NCBI GenBank assembly: GCA_907163375.1
Contig: CAJQUW010003396.1
Span: forward strand, 62,001-126,000
Direction of reading: 5' to 3'
DNA length: 64,000 nt
Origin: Prostheceraeus crozeri
Taxonomy: Eukaryota; Platyhelminthes; Polycladida; Euryleptidae
A model generated the notes under the pieces. That model was not told the origin of the DNA. It did no database searches and saw only the letters and a list, made by a program, of their open reading frames with translations. Shown here piece after piece: positions 11,601 through 24,100 of this stretch (position 1 is the first letter of the stretch; each line of letters opens with the position of its first letter). The position numbers were made by a program, and so were the translations under genes.

Positions 11601-14600
11601 ATTCATATCTGAATATCCATCACGTACGACAACATATGGCTAAAGATATTCATGGTTGAATAATTTATCTAGAATTTTTATTTATTATCGTCATAGGGTA
11701 AAACAGAATATGCTTTGAATTTCCGTTGTAAGGAGTGAAATAAAAGTCTATCTCCTCTTCATGTAATGAGTCTTCATGAAATGTATGTACTGTAAAATGA
11801 ATACCACTTTTAACAGATAAATAACTATAGTGAATAAAAACTGTTTACTAATACATATATTAACGATCACAGATCTCTACGTAACGCAATACATCATCTT
11901 GTTATGTACAAGATCACTTGGTAATGAAACTGTCTCATTCTTAGCTTTACACGAGACGGAGTGAGCGTCTGCTCCCCCTGCATATCTAATTGAAGCACAC
12001 AGCATCCACACGATGTATCGTCTGACAACACTCACCATGTAATTCTCAATGGCCTCTATATTCTTCTTCTCCACCATGGCGCGTTTCCAGTCAGGATCTG
12101 TTTCTCTCACTGGCTGATAACCCGGCACTTGAGACACATCTGCAACAAAATGATGCGAGAACAGATGAATAAATCAGCATGAATATTAGTGAGCAAATCA
12201 AGACAGTAAACATGATAAGATATTACACTTAATTAAACCCTGATCAGCATCACTCAACCTCGTCAACTTAAGCCTTACACTGGCATGTGAACATACAAGG
12301 AGGATACTACAGAAAGCTATAGGGTTGACCCTTCAATTGCAAAATGGCATCCAATGTCTCGATAAGGACCCCTCACGACAGTGAGAGACAGAGCCCCCTA
12401 ACGGCTCGATAAGGGACCCTCAAGACAGTGAGAGGCTGAGAGCCCAGAACGGCTCGATAAAGTACCCTCAAGACAGTGAAAACCTGATAAAAGACCATCG
12501 CAGTAGACCGTTTATAAGACTATTCGAAAAACGAATAAATGGTAATGAATGAAGCAGATAACGACAATTGAACACAATTACCTATATTTATCCTGCGTTT
12601 AAATCATTTTATATAACAATGGTGTCGTGGCATAATAATTTATGACAAAGACCCGAGCTCCATGTGTTCGAAAGTAGCTAATGACGAAAATAGGGGAAAA
12701 ACTTGCAGCGTTACTTCAAATATGTCAGTTCAAGGAAGTTATGACAACCTTCTGCACGAAATGAGTTAAGGCTTGAAAAGAGGGAAATGTAATCAAATGT
12801 AGAGTTGTGATTGCATTTGTATTGTTGAGCAGCCTACACATTTGTTGATACCCTGCTTTATTCTATCTTTAAACAAAAAGTGAGAGCAAGATTTTCACAC
12901 ATTAATGAGTGACCTGTGTATTCTATATCAACAAGCTGTGAATTTTTCATTGCTACAGTTATTGTAGCAGAATTTTTCATTGTAGCAGTTAATCATAAAT
13001 GTTCAACTGATTATCTTGCTATTTTTACATCACTACAAATTGAAATCAGAGTCAAATTCAAATTTCTATCAGCAAAGTTGACTCGAATTTCTCAAAGGGC
13101 ATGTGCACATCGATAAAGTATATTGAATAACCACATGGGCATGCTTCTTGAGTTTCTCAATTGAACAGAAAAGAAAACAACATCAGGATGAGTGTTCAAC
13201 AAATTATCAACAACCATGATTTGACTGAAAAAGCCAGCAAAATGATCAGAACTATGTTCAGTTTGTCATTCAATGCATCCTGTTTATCACGATTGGCAAT
13301 ATTTCGTATTGACGCTGCTGCTTGTAAAGGAATTTAATATAGTACAAGTTTACACCTACTAATGTATCGTATTTCCGTTAAGGTAATATAAAATCAAAGA
13401 TTTGTCGTGTCGACAGACTTGGATAAACTAGTGGTTAAGCATATCATGCCAATTATCCAGATACGCAAATAGTGTATTTAAATCCATACTGTGATTTTGT
13501 TTACAAATTAGTTCCAAGCGATGCACTCTTTCCGATAACATTTAATTCCACATTTGCGTCTGAAGGCGCATGTATGGCAGTAAGAATCACCAGTCGCGAT
13601 TAAGTTGTCTTAAAATTGGACAGGACTTGCATGAGCATCGTTTCCAGCCGCAGTGCTTTCAAATGGACATACATATAGCCCATACTATCAATAATATCAA
13701 CCATTCCAACTAAAACCGTCGCTGCTTAACTCCGTCGAATCACAAACAGGAAGATGAAGACTTATCAGTGACCTATGACGTTTGTATTCATCCAACAATA
13801 TCTTGTAAGAGCGGAAATGTAAGGCACCAGGTCAAAGTTCGAAAACTGTGTTCATAGGAGAATTTAGGACATCTTATCAACCCGAATAACTTCTATCACA
13901 CTTATCACTATGTTATGAACTGCTAAGCAATTATGATAAGCAGAGACACATTCAAGAATGTTTACATAAATTCATTGGCGGAAAGAAAAGACAATAGAAT
14001 TGTGGTTGCAGACATCGGCAAAACCCGTTGAGTTCTTCATGTATCAAGACGTCAACATTTATAGCACGTTCTTCATATTTCAATATAACAACATTTTGCA
14101 GCAGAGCTAATAGTCCTCAAAGATCGACGGCAGATATACAGTGATGGAAGACGGCATGTGAACGGTGTTCCCTCACTTCTTTTTCGTGGGAGAACGGGTT
14201 CCCATACTATTTCTAAATGAAATTGGATATTTGAAACTCATGAAATATGATTTGTGCTATCAATTTTATTTTCAATTTATTCATTTGTTAACGGCATGAT
14301 TTCAATGTGATTAATGTGCAGTCAGTACGACTCCGATCTAGATCCATGCATTCGGAATTCATTCAATCACTCTGATGATGGCAGTCCTGCAGCCCTAGAT
14401 TTATCATTGGGGTAACTCTGCCTGGAATTTCGTAAAACACGATTAACTAAAAGAAACCTCATTATTTCTTTCTGCGCTAGCAGCGGGGTAACGCTGTAGA
14501 AAATGAAAAACCGGTGGCAGAGCGGCGCTACACCGCGTTAACCCTACGACCAGAACACTGGATGATAGGTATGACAAGACTTCTCTTGGCTCGAACTTTC

Positions 14601-17600
14601 TTTTCTGGCGCTACTCTAAGCCATGGAGATTCTAAGCGAGCTTCTGCAGCTTTCGCCCATTCTGAGGTCAGAAGTCTGTGTGGATAATTTGCAATTAAGT
14701 CGGTGGCACTCGCGATCAGTGTCTTTAATGACTGTTGACAACCTTGGTCGACATGTGTACTCGTACGTGACCATTTAAAAAACTGCTACGTTGTATTGAC
14801 ATAATCCGGTTGACCAATTATGCATTTTTATTCATTTACCGCTAAATGAGTTACTAATATAGCACATACGGAGACACACACAAATGTGGTTCTTTTTCCA
14901 TGTGCAAAGAATAAGTACCTTTCCTCTTCACTTTGAATTAAAACATGGATCTCCTGAACCGGCTGGTCAGCTATCTGATTATCAAAATAGTTATCTAAGT
15001 AGATACGCTTGAATTAAACGACAAATTCTGTGATGCATTTATAGTATTCGCTAAAATGATTCTTTGACCACAGGGCTTTCTTCAGTGGATTGATTTTTAC
15101 TTAGGAACCTGAAGCTGAACATTCAGACCCATGCTGGAAGCCTCTAGCCCACATGCACTTAAGCCCTTATGTACTTTCCGACAGTCAATATAAAACACAC
15201 CCGATAACTTTTATGGGCCAAGTCTTCCGGAACATAAGTCAAATTACTCATCCTATTAGTCACAAAGAGATTTTCAATTATGGTAAAACTCTTGTAATCA
15301 TGGATTCTCAGGACAAAGCCCTCCGATGGTTGGTCTATCAGAAAAACGACTACATCAAGACTAAGAGAAATTGCGACTTAGAGATTAAAATAAGTGGTAC
15401 GAACGGAACACAGACACCATGTATTTAACGAGCAATTCTTGAAATAAGGTCATGCATTTAGAGCACGAAACCTCTAAGAGGAAGCATTGATAGACACTAT
15501 GGCAAAAAAAAGAATTTGCTGACTGGTAAGTAATAAGCTGTACAAGAAGAGTATCACTATATGTTAGTAGGAGAGATAGATTTTTTCTAATATTTTCTAG
15601 AACTCTCTCTACATTGTAAAGAGTCATCACACAGTCAGTTGAAAATTGATGTGAAATTGATCATGCAACGCTCAGAGCTGATAATAAAAACAGGACAACC
15701 TAAATGATGTCAAACTTCATTATTCTGAGACATTCTTTTCAATAATATCGTGCATTACCACGCCATGCACCGTTCGATAGTCTATTTTCTCAAGTTTTTC
15801 AGTGAAGTTAGCATGTACAATATCATAACATTTATAAACTCGTATAACTATACATGTACAACTATGTAGGTTGAACTGAGGTGCAAAAATCGCCTCTTAG
15901 TTATCGAATGAAGTATAATTTATACATATGACAATATTTGTTCATGTACCTGCAGCATGATTGAAAAATAGGAAAATCGATTTAAGTTTGACAAAGGACA
16001 ATTTAGGTGGTCTGTTTCTATTATCAGCTCAGTAGATGCGTCTAATGATACCTAGACACTTGACATGCTGTGATCATTTTTAATTATGTAGGATGGGGAG
16101 ATGAGAATTTTTCAGACTAAAGAAAATGAAAAGATATTCATATTGTGATGAAAAGTGAATTGTTTATGCTAAGTGCGAAATGAAACCTTTGACTGAATTG
16201 AGGAGCCTTTACCCCACAGGCGTTCCTTCAGCAGAATATAAAAGCTGAAGAACCAAAAAAGTGAGGGAAGACAGAGGGGTGAAAAAGAGGAGTTGCCTTC
16301 AGTAATTTTAAGTGCAGAGAAATGATATGCGATAACTGATAATAATGATAACTTATGATTAAAAAAACGAAGAAGTTTTGGCACAGGAAAGAAAAAGAAG
16401 AATGAATTCCGAAAAGTGTGCAGAATTGGGCTGGCATTGTGAGCCGTTGGCAGTTTCTGTTTACGGCACAATCATGGGGGCAAGACTGCTCATTCAGTCT
16501 TCAGTCGGATCGGCTCAAGGCTTTCCATTCAGAATGTTTCTCCTCGTGACGGGATAGACAAGGGTATCACTGGAAGATTGAGCTTTTGTCTCCAACGTGC
16601 CACGCTCCTTCGCTTAGGGACATTTGTTGGAGCTAAAGATCTTCAAGACACAGGACTTCCTTTACAGTTTATTTTCCATTTTTATTTGCGTCTTGTGTTT
16701 GTCATTAGTTTTCTACATACAGTTTAAGGTCTTCCATACCTGGATCAGGTCATAGGTTTCAGGTCATAATGTTGTTCTGATAGACTTGCAGATAAAAAAA
16801 CAAAGAAGTCTAAAGACAGAAATGCTGAAAACGATTCTAAAAACCAAGATAACATAATAGAAAAGAATCGAAGGTGAATAGGCCTACCTTTAAACAGCTT
16901 GGAGCGAAGAGGAAGCTTACTGACAACCCTTTTAACATGGTTTCTGCACGTGGGACGATTTTTAATTCCCAGGCCAATCCCGCCATTCCACGGGATTGAT
17001 CAGAGAGAATTCAACCGGTCCATGGAGTTCAATACACAATCATTTTCGATAGCTTAGTGTATCCGTCTGTACATGATTTCATGCATTATCAGTGTTCACA
17101 TCACAGAGTACGGACATTAGGTATACAGTAGCAACTCAGCATTAATTAAATCACCAATGTGTTCGATTTTATTTAATGAACTCGAGTTGAGACCTAGGAC
17201 CACATGTGATATATGCAATTTTTAAGTTTTGGAGAAATTACACAAATTGAGTGATCATGATATCAATACAGAAGGAATCCTCCCTGGCATGTCAACCTTG
17301 GAGAGATAATACAAATTCCGAAATTAGCAATTCGATGGATTACTATTATTTTACTGCTCAGCCTAATAGGATTATTTTCGTAAGCGCAATCATATCACAA
17401 GCTACCTGCCACTGAAAGAGCAAAATATCACAACCAAAGACAATATACCGTAAAACCTCTATTTGAACGGCACCTCTAATATAACGGCAGTCTACACCTT
17501 TTCCATGTCTATTTCAGATATTTCCAAATCGATTTCAGACATTTCCAGATGCATTTCAGATTTCTCCAATTGAATTTCAGATATCTACCACAGGCTCAAC

Positions 17601-20600
17601 TTTGAAGATTTCTGAAATTCAATTAGAGAAATCTGAAATGCATCTGGAAATGTCTGAAATTCATTTGGAAAGATCTGAAATCGATTTGGAAATATCTGAA
17701 ATAGACATGGAAAAGGTGTAGAGGAGGAGTTGAAAAATTGAATGGTACCTTTTAATTGAACGACACTTTGATGAATTCATCTCCTACATCAATTACATGA
17801 CTGAAATAATCTTCTGCAAAACGTGTAAAACAGGAAAATAGTTTGTAGAATGCTATGGAGCTATTTTTAGAGGCTGGGAAGTCCCATTCAATGGACTTGA
17901 AATGGATTGTCGATGCCTGGTATCAGCTGCCGAAGGATCTAATCATCAAGTCATTCAAAGGATGCGGACTGACCAACGCTCTCGACGGCTCGGAGGATTG
18001 CCAGATCCATTGTTTCAAGCCAGACTCGGACGGTCCAATTCAGACTGGTATGCAACTTGTCCGGCAAGCCCGAGCCAATGCTGGTGTCGAACGTGGAATC
18101 AATCAGAACTTTGACGATGATGCTGAAGGTGATGCGAATGACGAGGACAGCTACAACAGCGACCTGTCACTTGATTTTCACTAGTGAGTTTGTGATTTCT
18201 AACCAGTGATTACCGGTAACCTGTGTTTGTTAACTTTTGTCAAATAGATATGCAGAGTTCTTATGTTACATGTTTTCGCTTTTCATCAATAAAATTTACA
18301 GATTTAAGATAAAAATTACTGAAAATTTCATTTCTAAATTCTGATCAGCTGGTCGAAAAATAGAACGGCACCCTCTAATTAAACGGCAGTGCGGGGAAAG
18401 GTTTGAAAAATAGAGCGGCATGCCGTTCAAATAGAGGTTTTACGGTAAATGACTTTAAAAGATGTAGTTATTAACATTACTATTTAGATTCAAGAAATGA
18501 AGCATAAAGTTCATGAAAATCATGCTGATGAAAATTGAATTAAAAACTTGAAATTTCAGACAAGAGACACAATAAGATCTCAACTTCTCCATAAAAAACT
18601 TGCTTTATAATGCGGTTCATGAAATTTCCCTGGTAATCAACTCAATTTCCGCTTAATAAAGATACCTGTTAGTAAGTGTTCATTCCAATAAGTTTCATGC
18701 TACTTATATAATGGTCTCACGTCGCTAGTATATTATTTTTATTTTATTTTAACAACCCCATTTTCCCTGAAAAGGGGTAGGGGGAAATATCATACACATA
18801 AAAATAACAATTCATAATGAAAAGCACAGTCAGTAGTCACTTCATGTATTCGCCATCACACCCCTTGACGCGTCATATTTATGCAAAAACAGAATATTTT
18901 GCATAAAATTTGCTCCTTAAAAAGTGATCAAATATTTTTTAGACCGCAGGAACCTTGTCTTCGCAAAAAAGTGAATCTTCTATAAAAATTTTCACTGTAT
19001 ACTGAGATTTTTTGAGTCGACATTCTACCTACTATTTACTTACTCTATAGTTCATCTCCTAAGTTTGAACTCTGAAGATGTAATAATAAGTCATCATACA
19101 AATAATCCACAGACTTATTAAATTGATAACCTTATTTTCTGAATGATATTTTGTGTCGCATTTAAGATCTTCAAACCGAATACCAACGTCTATCCAGGGA
19201 CCAATTAAATTAAAAGTCACGAAGCTTGAGAAACAGGCAAATGACATCTGAGTACTGTGATGATTTTCTATTAACGCATTTACACCATCGCCTAATGCAC
19301 AAGTTGGAAGTCACATTGAACTAAAGTTTATGTTGAACATTTCTTGATCCTTTAGGGACCCACTGGGCCAGTGAACCCAATGACCCTCCCATGTGCCTAA
19401 TATAACCGGTCATTCCTGATGCTTCAACATGAACAGATGTTGGAAATACATTTGAAGGAAGCTTGTTCCACATCCTTGCTGTTAACTGAAATAAAGGTCC
19501 ATTGAAATGCTCAATGCGACAACCGGAGAATTAAAGCGATATCATTGATTCGTGTAGCCATAGGACATTTGTTGAGATGAAACATTTCTAAGCAATCAAT
19601 AGCGTCAGGATTACAAGAAGAAATGTCACAAATTTGGACTGACTTATTGAAAAGACGTGATTTTCCTGAAATGTTCACTTAACCGAATTGCCATTTTCCT
19701 GCTCACATGACAGAGATGAGTTATCAGTGATGATGATGAATTTGAATTCGATAAGTCTAATAAACTAATAAACTATTTACTCCAACAATCCACAACTTCC
19801 ACATCACTATCTTATCGGTTGAATTCCATCACCATTTGCGGTAAGGAGTCGCGTAATTTGATGACACAGGAAGTATTTGGAAATATCCTACTTCCGAAAT
19901 ATAATTTCCTTTTCCTGATTAAATGACAATCACCCAAGTTTCTGATGTTCTGAAGAGCATTCCCAGAAACAGGTGATATTAATCACAAGCAGATACCCGC
20001 CGCACTATGATAAACATAGGGAAATGTAAAATATTGATCATTTTTGAAAGGACATGCACCTTGACAGTCCATAACTTAGCGGAAACAGAATAAATTAGGA
20101 AAATACACAACCCATGAGAAGCAATGATTACGTGTTGCACCCATCATGCAAATTTCCTATTTTCAAATAGAATTGATTAATTCTTTTGCAAGGCATTCAG
20201 TCACATATGCGGGAAGATCTGATGAAGACGTGAAAATGAGTTTGTGGCTTATTAGAGAAAAATTCATAGCAACCTCCTGACTTGAGGAATCAAGAGGAGT
20301 CAAGACGGCATATGATTTTGGAAATTGTAGGTTTCGGATATCAGAAAATATCGATCGATCTACACTGCACAGATGTGCAGATACATTTAAAACAGAATAT
20401 CACACATAATCGAAGATGAAAATATTTTGAACTCTAGTTGGATGGAAAGTATTCACTGTAAGATTAATCAGAGATTTTAAAGAAATAAAACAAGGTAGAG
20501 TATAAATTTGAATTTCTGCGCGTACATGGTACTAATTACGTTAAGAAAATATCATTAAAAACAAAAACATAAAAACGATGTTCAAAGCATGTGGCCGACA

Positions 20601-21114
20601 TAAACCATTTAAAACAGAGATCTACCCATTCCCTCTTCCCATCCTGGAGAACAGGAAGAAAAAAAATACTTTTAATGCATTATGGTGTTTTCTGTAACGA
20701 TACGTGTCACGTTACATATTTACGTAGTCTCCATTGAAATCGTACCGCGAAATGTATCTGCTACGATTTGTATCCGGTTCCTTGAATCTATCCTTATTGC
20801 ACAACAATATAAAGGCTATAAGGCATTCACAACTCGGAAGACCCACTGCCATTGCATCGAACTTCAAAACGCAATTGATCTGGAAATTCTAGCGCTGAAC
20901 AATTAATATTGCATAATGCTTCCTAGTTCCTACACAACTTTCCTGCAATTTTTTTGGTTCCTATGTTAATATTGAATCATAAGAAGTGACCAATAGACAT
21001 AGTCCTAACTTGACAGCGAATTATTACGTCAAACCAAATCACGCGCTCCATAGGTTTATCAAAAAAAGCAAGCAAGCATTGCTCGAGGCTTTGTGCAGAC
21101 ATCGAACAGACAAG

Positions 21115-21148
<34 letters not shown>

Positions 21149-24100
21149 GAAAGGCGATGAAACCAAAAACACGTCTTTGCGTAACCGGTTCTGTGGTTTA
21201 TTGATGGTTACCACTTCATCAGACGCAAATGAATGAAATAAAATGAGCTCATAGGCAGTTTAAGGGAGGTTTGAATTTCAATATGAAATATCTCTCTTTT
21301 GCCTCCCTTTCTACTCTATGAGCTCTGTCTGACAATTGAAATATAGGCGCAGCTTCAAACTGAAAGCACAGCTTAATACTAATACACTCAGCTTAATACT
21401 ACACAGCTCACACATTTTAATACTAAATTCTTAGTTCCATTGTCTGCCTCTGTAAATGATTAGTTACATTACATCATTCATCAACATCAGAATAATTTCA
21501 ATGAATGATGATATCAATTCTTTTGATTTTAAGTTGATTTGTCAGCTAATCAACCGGACAATGGTCAGTGATGGACAAGGTCCACAATTTGGATCTAATG
21601 AATTATGTAATGCGGTCATGAACGGCAATCTATTGATCTACAGGGAGGTCTGAAGAGATCTCCCTGTTAACGAACTGCTGTTACTCGAAACTGAGTGGAT
21701 GAAATAAGCCAAAACTTGAACTCACGAAAGTTCACGTCAACTATAATTTTTAGTGTAAAAGTTTGTCATACCATGAAAACCCCCACTGAGATTCAAGCGA
21801 TTACAATCTTTTGCATTTTTCTCGATAAAGCTAGAGATTTTCCAAACAACTTAATACAGTAATTGTAGATTGAGCGAACTGTTTGGATGAGTGAGAAAAT
21901 CAATTTTGCTTAGTCGTCAAATAGTCCGGCAGACAGAACGAGTTTCTGCAGGGAACGAGGCCGAAAATGAGACTTTCACAGAATGATGTACATCTTCTGC
22001 CTACTACGAATCTGCACGTCTGCCGAGTTCTAGTGAGTTCCTCTTCTTGTCAGACAGGATCAAAGAAAAACACATGTAAATCCATTGTGACGCAGATTGC
22101 AGTTTTCGGCTAAAGTGAAATTTTCTATGTTTTCGCTTATCAAATGGAAAGTATTAAGTACAGAGTCATGATTTTTGACATGGAATGTCTTCATGTCATT
22201 TCCTATGATGTGCATGTGCTATCATCATGCTTCTGATCGGCAATGCATGTGAGAATGCGGTTGAATGTGGATAGATTTGCTCAAAATGTTTTTTGTTTTT
22301 GCCGACATTAAGAGGCTCGCCAAATCTAAATGGGTTTAGCTATATAGACAGGGGTGTATGAGCATAAAAGTAAATGACCTGAAGACATTCCATGCTAAAA
22401 ATTATGACTCAACATGGAAAATTTCACTTTAGCCAGAAACTGCCATATGCGTCCCAATGGATTTACATGTGTTTTTCTTTGATCGTGTCTAACAAGAGGA
22501 GGAACTCACTGGAAGTAGGCAGACGTGCGAAGTCGTAGGAGGAATAGAGTGTACATAATTTTGTGAAAGTCTCATTTTCGACCTCTTTCTGGCTGACGGA
22601 CTGAAAGTGAATGATCGCATTCTTGAACGATCTTCATTGGACACATCTTTTGACAGACTTCATTACTCCAGCAATTCGGCAGTGAATTCATTTCACTCAG
22701 TCATGACTTTCCGATATTCGTCAGTAGACCGCCTCAAGATGGCCTCGTGGCTTGACGAGCTGAAAAACAACTTTCCTGCTCACCTTCGTTGGCGCGGTGA
22801 GCACAACTTATCCTTCAGCCAGAAGCCACCGGACGTAAAGACAATGAAGAATGTGTTCGATTTGGCGCATGAGGTGGATGTGACGGATCGTTCAATTTCC
22901 AGCCGCCCGCGAACTTCACGCTCCCATGAGAACACCAAAGAGGTTTCCGTTACTTTTCCGGAAGGCATCGACAGTCGACACGCCGTTCAGGTCTGGAGCT
23001 AAACCTCATCCACCAGGCCATCATTCGAATTCTGCTCGAGCGTGGCTTTTGTCCCTATCGTCTGCGACGTCAGCACGCAATGAACAAGGCCGATCACGAG
23101 GCGCGCGTGCTTTTCGCGACTGACATCCTAGAGATGCTAGAGGACCATCCACAGATGTTGAACAACATCTCGGACGAGGCGCACTTCTCGCTTAATGGCT
23201 ACACGAACAAACGAAACTCGCGCTATTGGGACCTCGAGAACCCTGACTTTCATGTTGAAGTCCCTTTTCACAGTCCTCGTGTCTCCGCCTGGGCTGTCAT
23301 TCGGTTGCAAGGGATAATTGGTCCCTTCTTCTTCGAGGATGAACACGGTGCGACGGCAACGGTCAACTCAGACCGCTAAGTGCGGTCAACTTTTTACACC
23401 AAAAAAACAAACTTTCGTTAGTTCAAGTTTCAGTTTATTTCATCCATTCAGTTACGAGTAACAGCAATTCGCAAACAGTGAGGACCACCGGGTAATTGTG
23501 TTTGCACAAAAGTCGAGAAATTCTCTCGAACTTAGACACGGAAGTTTTACATGTAGTGTAAACACGAATGCAAAATGTTGAGGGATGAATATTATTTACG
23601 CAACTAGCGCATGATTTCTTCTTTCATGTCCCAAATTCATTGCATAATTTTCTGTTTCTGTTGATTGTTGAAAAGTTGTTTACATCTTCTGACGCTTACA
23701 AGGTCATTTCAATATCAATGGTCTGGACGTTTGCATAGCTGGATCATAGTGCTGACTCAGATAAGTTGTAATGAAAATTTCCATTCGGTTTTGAATTCAT
23801 CTTATCATGCTATGATGACTGATTCGAATCTTGTGAAAGGTTTTTGATGGGCAAAGTTTCTGCTCTTTTGTCAGGATAGTTCAAACGGCTAGTTAGCCGC
23901 AAAGTAGGCGTCCTAAAGACCACCGTCCACAGGTGGAAAACTAATTTTTTTTCTCCCTTTCCAGAAAAGTTGCATCCGGTCGGAAAAGAAAGACAAGTTT
24001 TTGAACAGATCGGATGATTATTCGCTTGGTAAGAAAAGATCCTTCTCTGTCTGCAGCCGGGTTGAGTTCACCTCGACAGCCGACGGTTTCTGCCACAACA

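Larger units (their letters stand above)
7145..12035 (-). other. espin-like intron between exons E and F
   Basis: A 4.9-kb intron. About 3.5 kb is explained by two insertions: the hAT-like element 7275-9955 and foldback MITE copy 1 (10253-11080). The stretch 11081-12035 shows no further recognisable feature. Confidence 0.75.
17448..18445 (+). mobile_element. internally deleted pogo/Tigger-like DNA transposon
   Basis: A perfect 25-bp terminal inverted repeat spans 17448-17472 and 18421-18445 (starts CCGTAAAACCTCTATTTG). It is flanked by TA on both sides (17446-17447, 18446-18447), the target duplication expected for this superfamily. A second inverted motif, CTCTAATATAACGGCA (left) and CTCTAATTAAACGGCA (right, same strand), lies just inside. 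The interior keeps the 3' end of a transposase (17855-18184) and a large hairpin (17492-17721). Confidence 0.88.
21666..23476 (+). mobile_element. inverted-repeat DNA transposon with truncated transposase, interrupted by MITE copy 2
   Basis: The sequence at 21666-21750 is repeated in inverted orientation at about 23393-23476. Shared blocks in order are GCTGTTACTCG, GGATGAAATAA, AACTTGAACT and CGAAAGTT, at roughly 80% identity by eye. Between the arms lie foldback MITE copy 2 (21924-22601) and a transposase fragment (22607-23379). The arms therefore look like the terminal repeats of the element that carried this transposase. Exact termini and target duplication could not be fixed. Confidence 0.6.

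Noticed and set aside
15153-15428. 91-codon plus-strand frame
   Set aside because: Moderate length but no motif, and composition like the surrounding intron.
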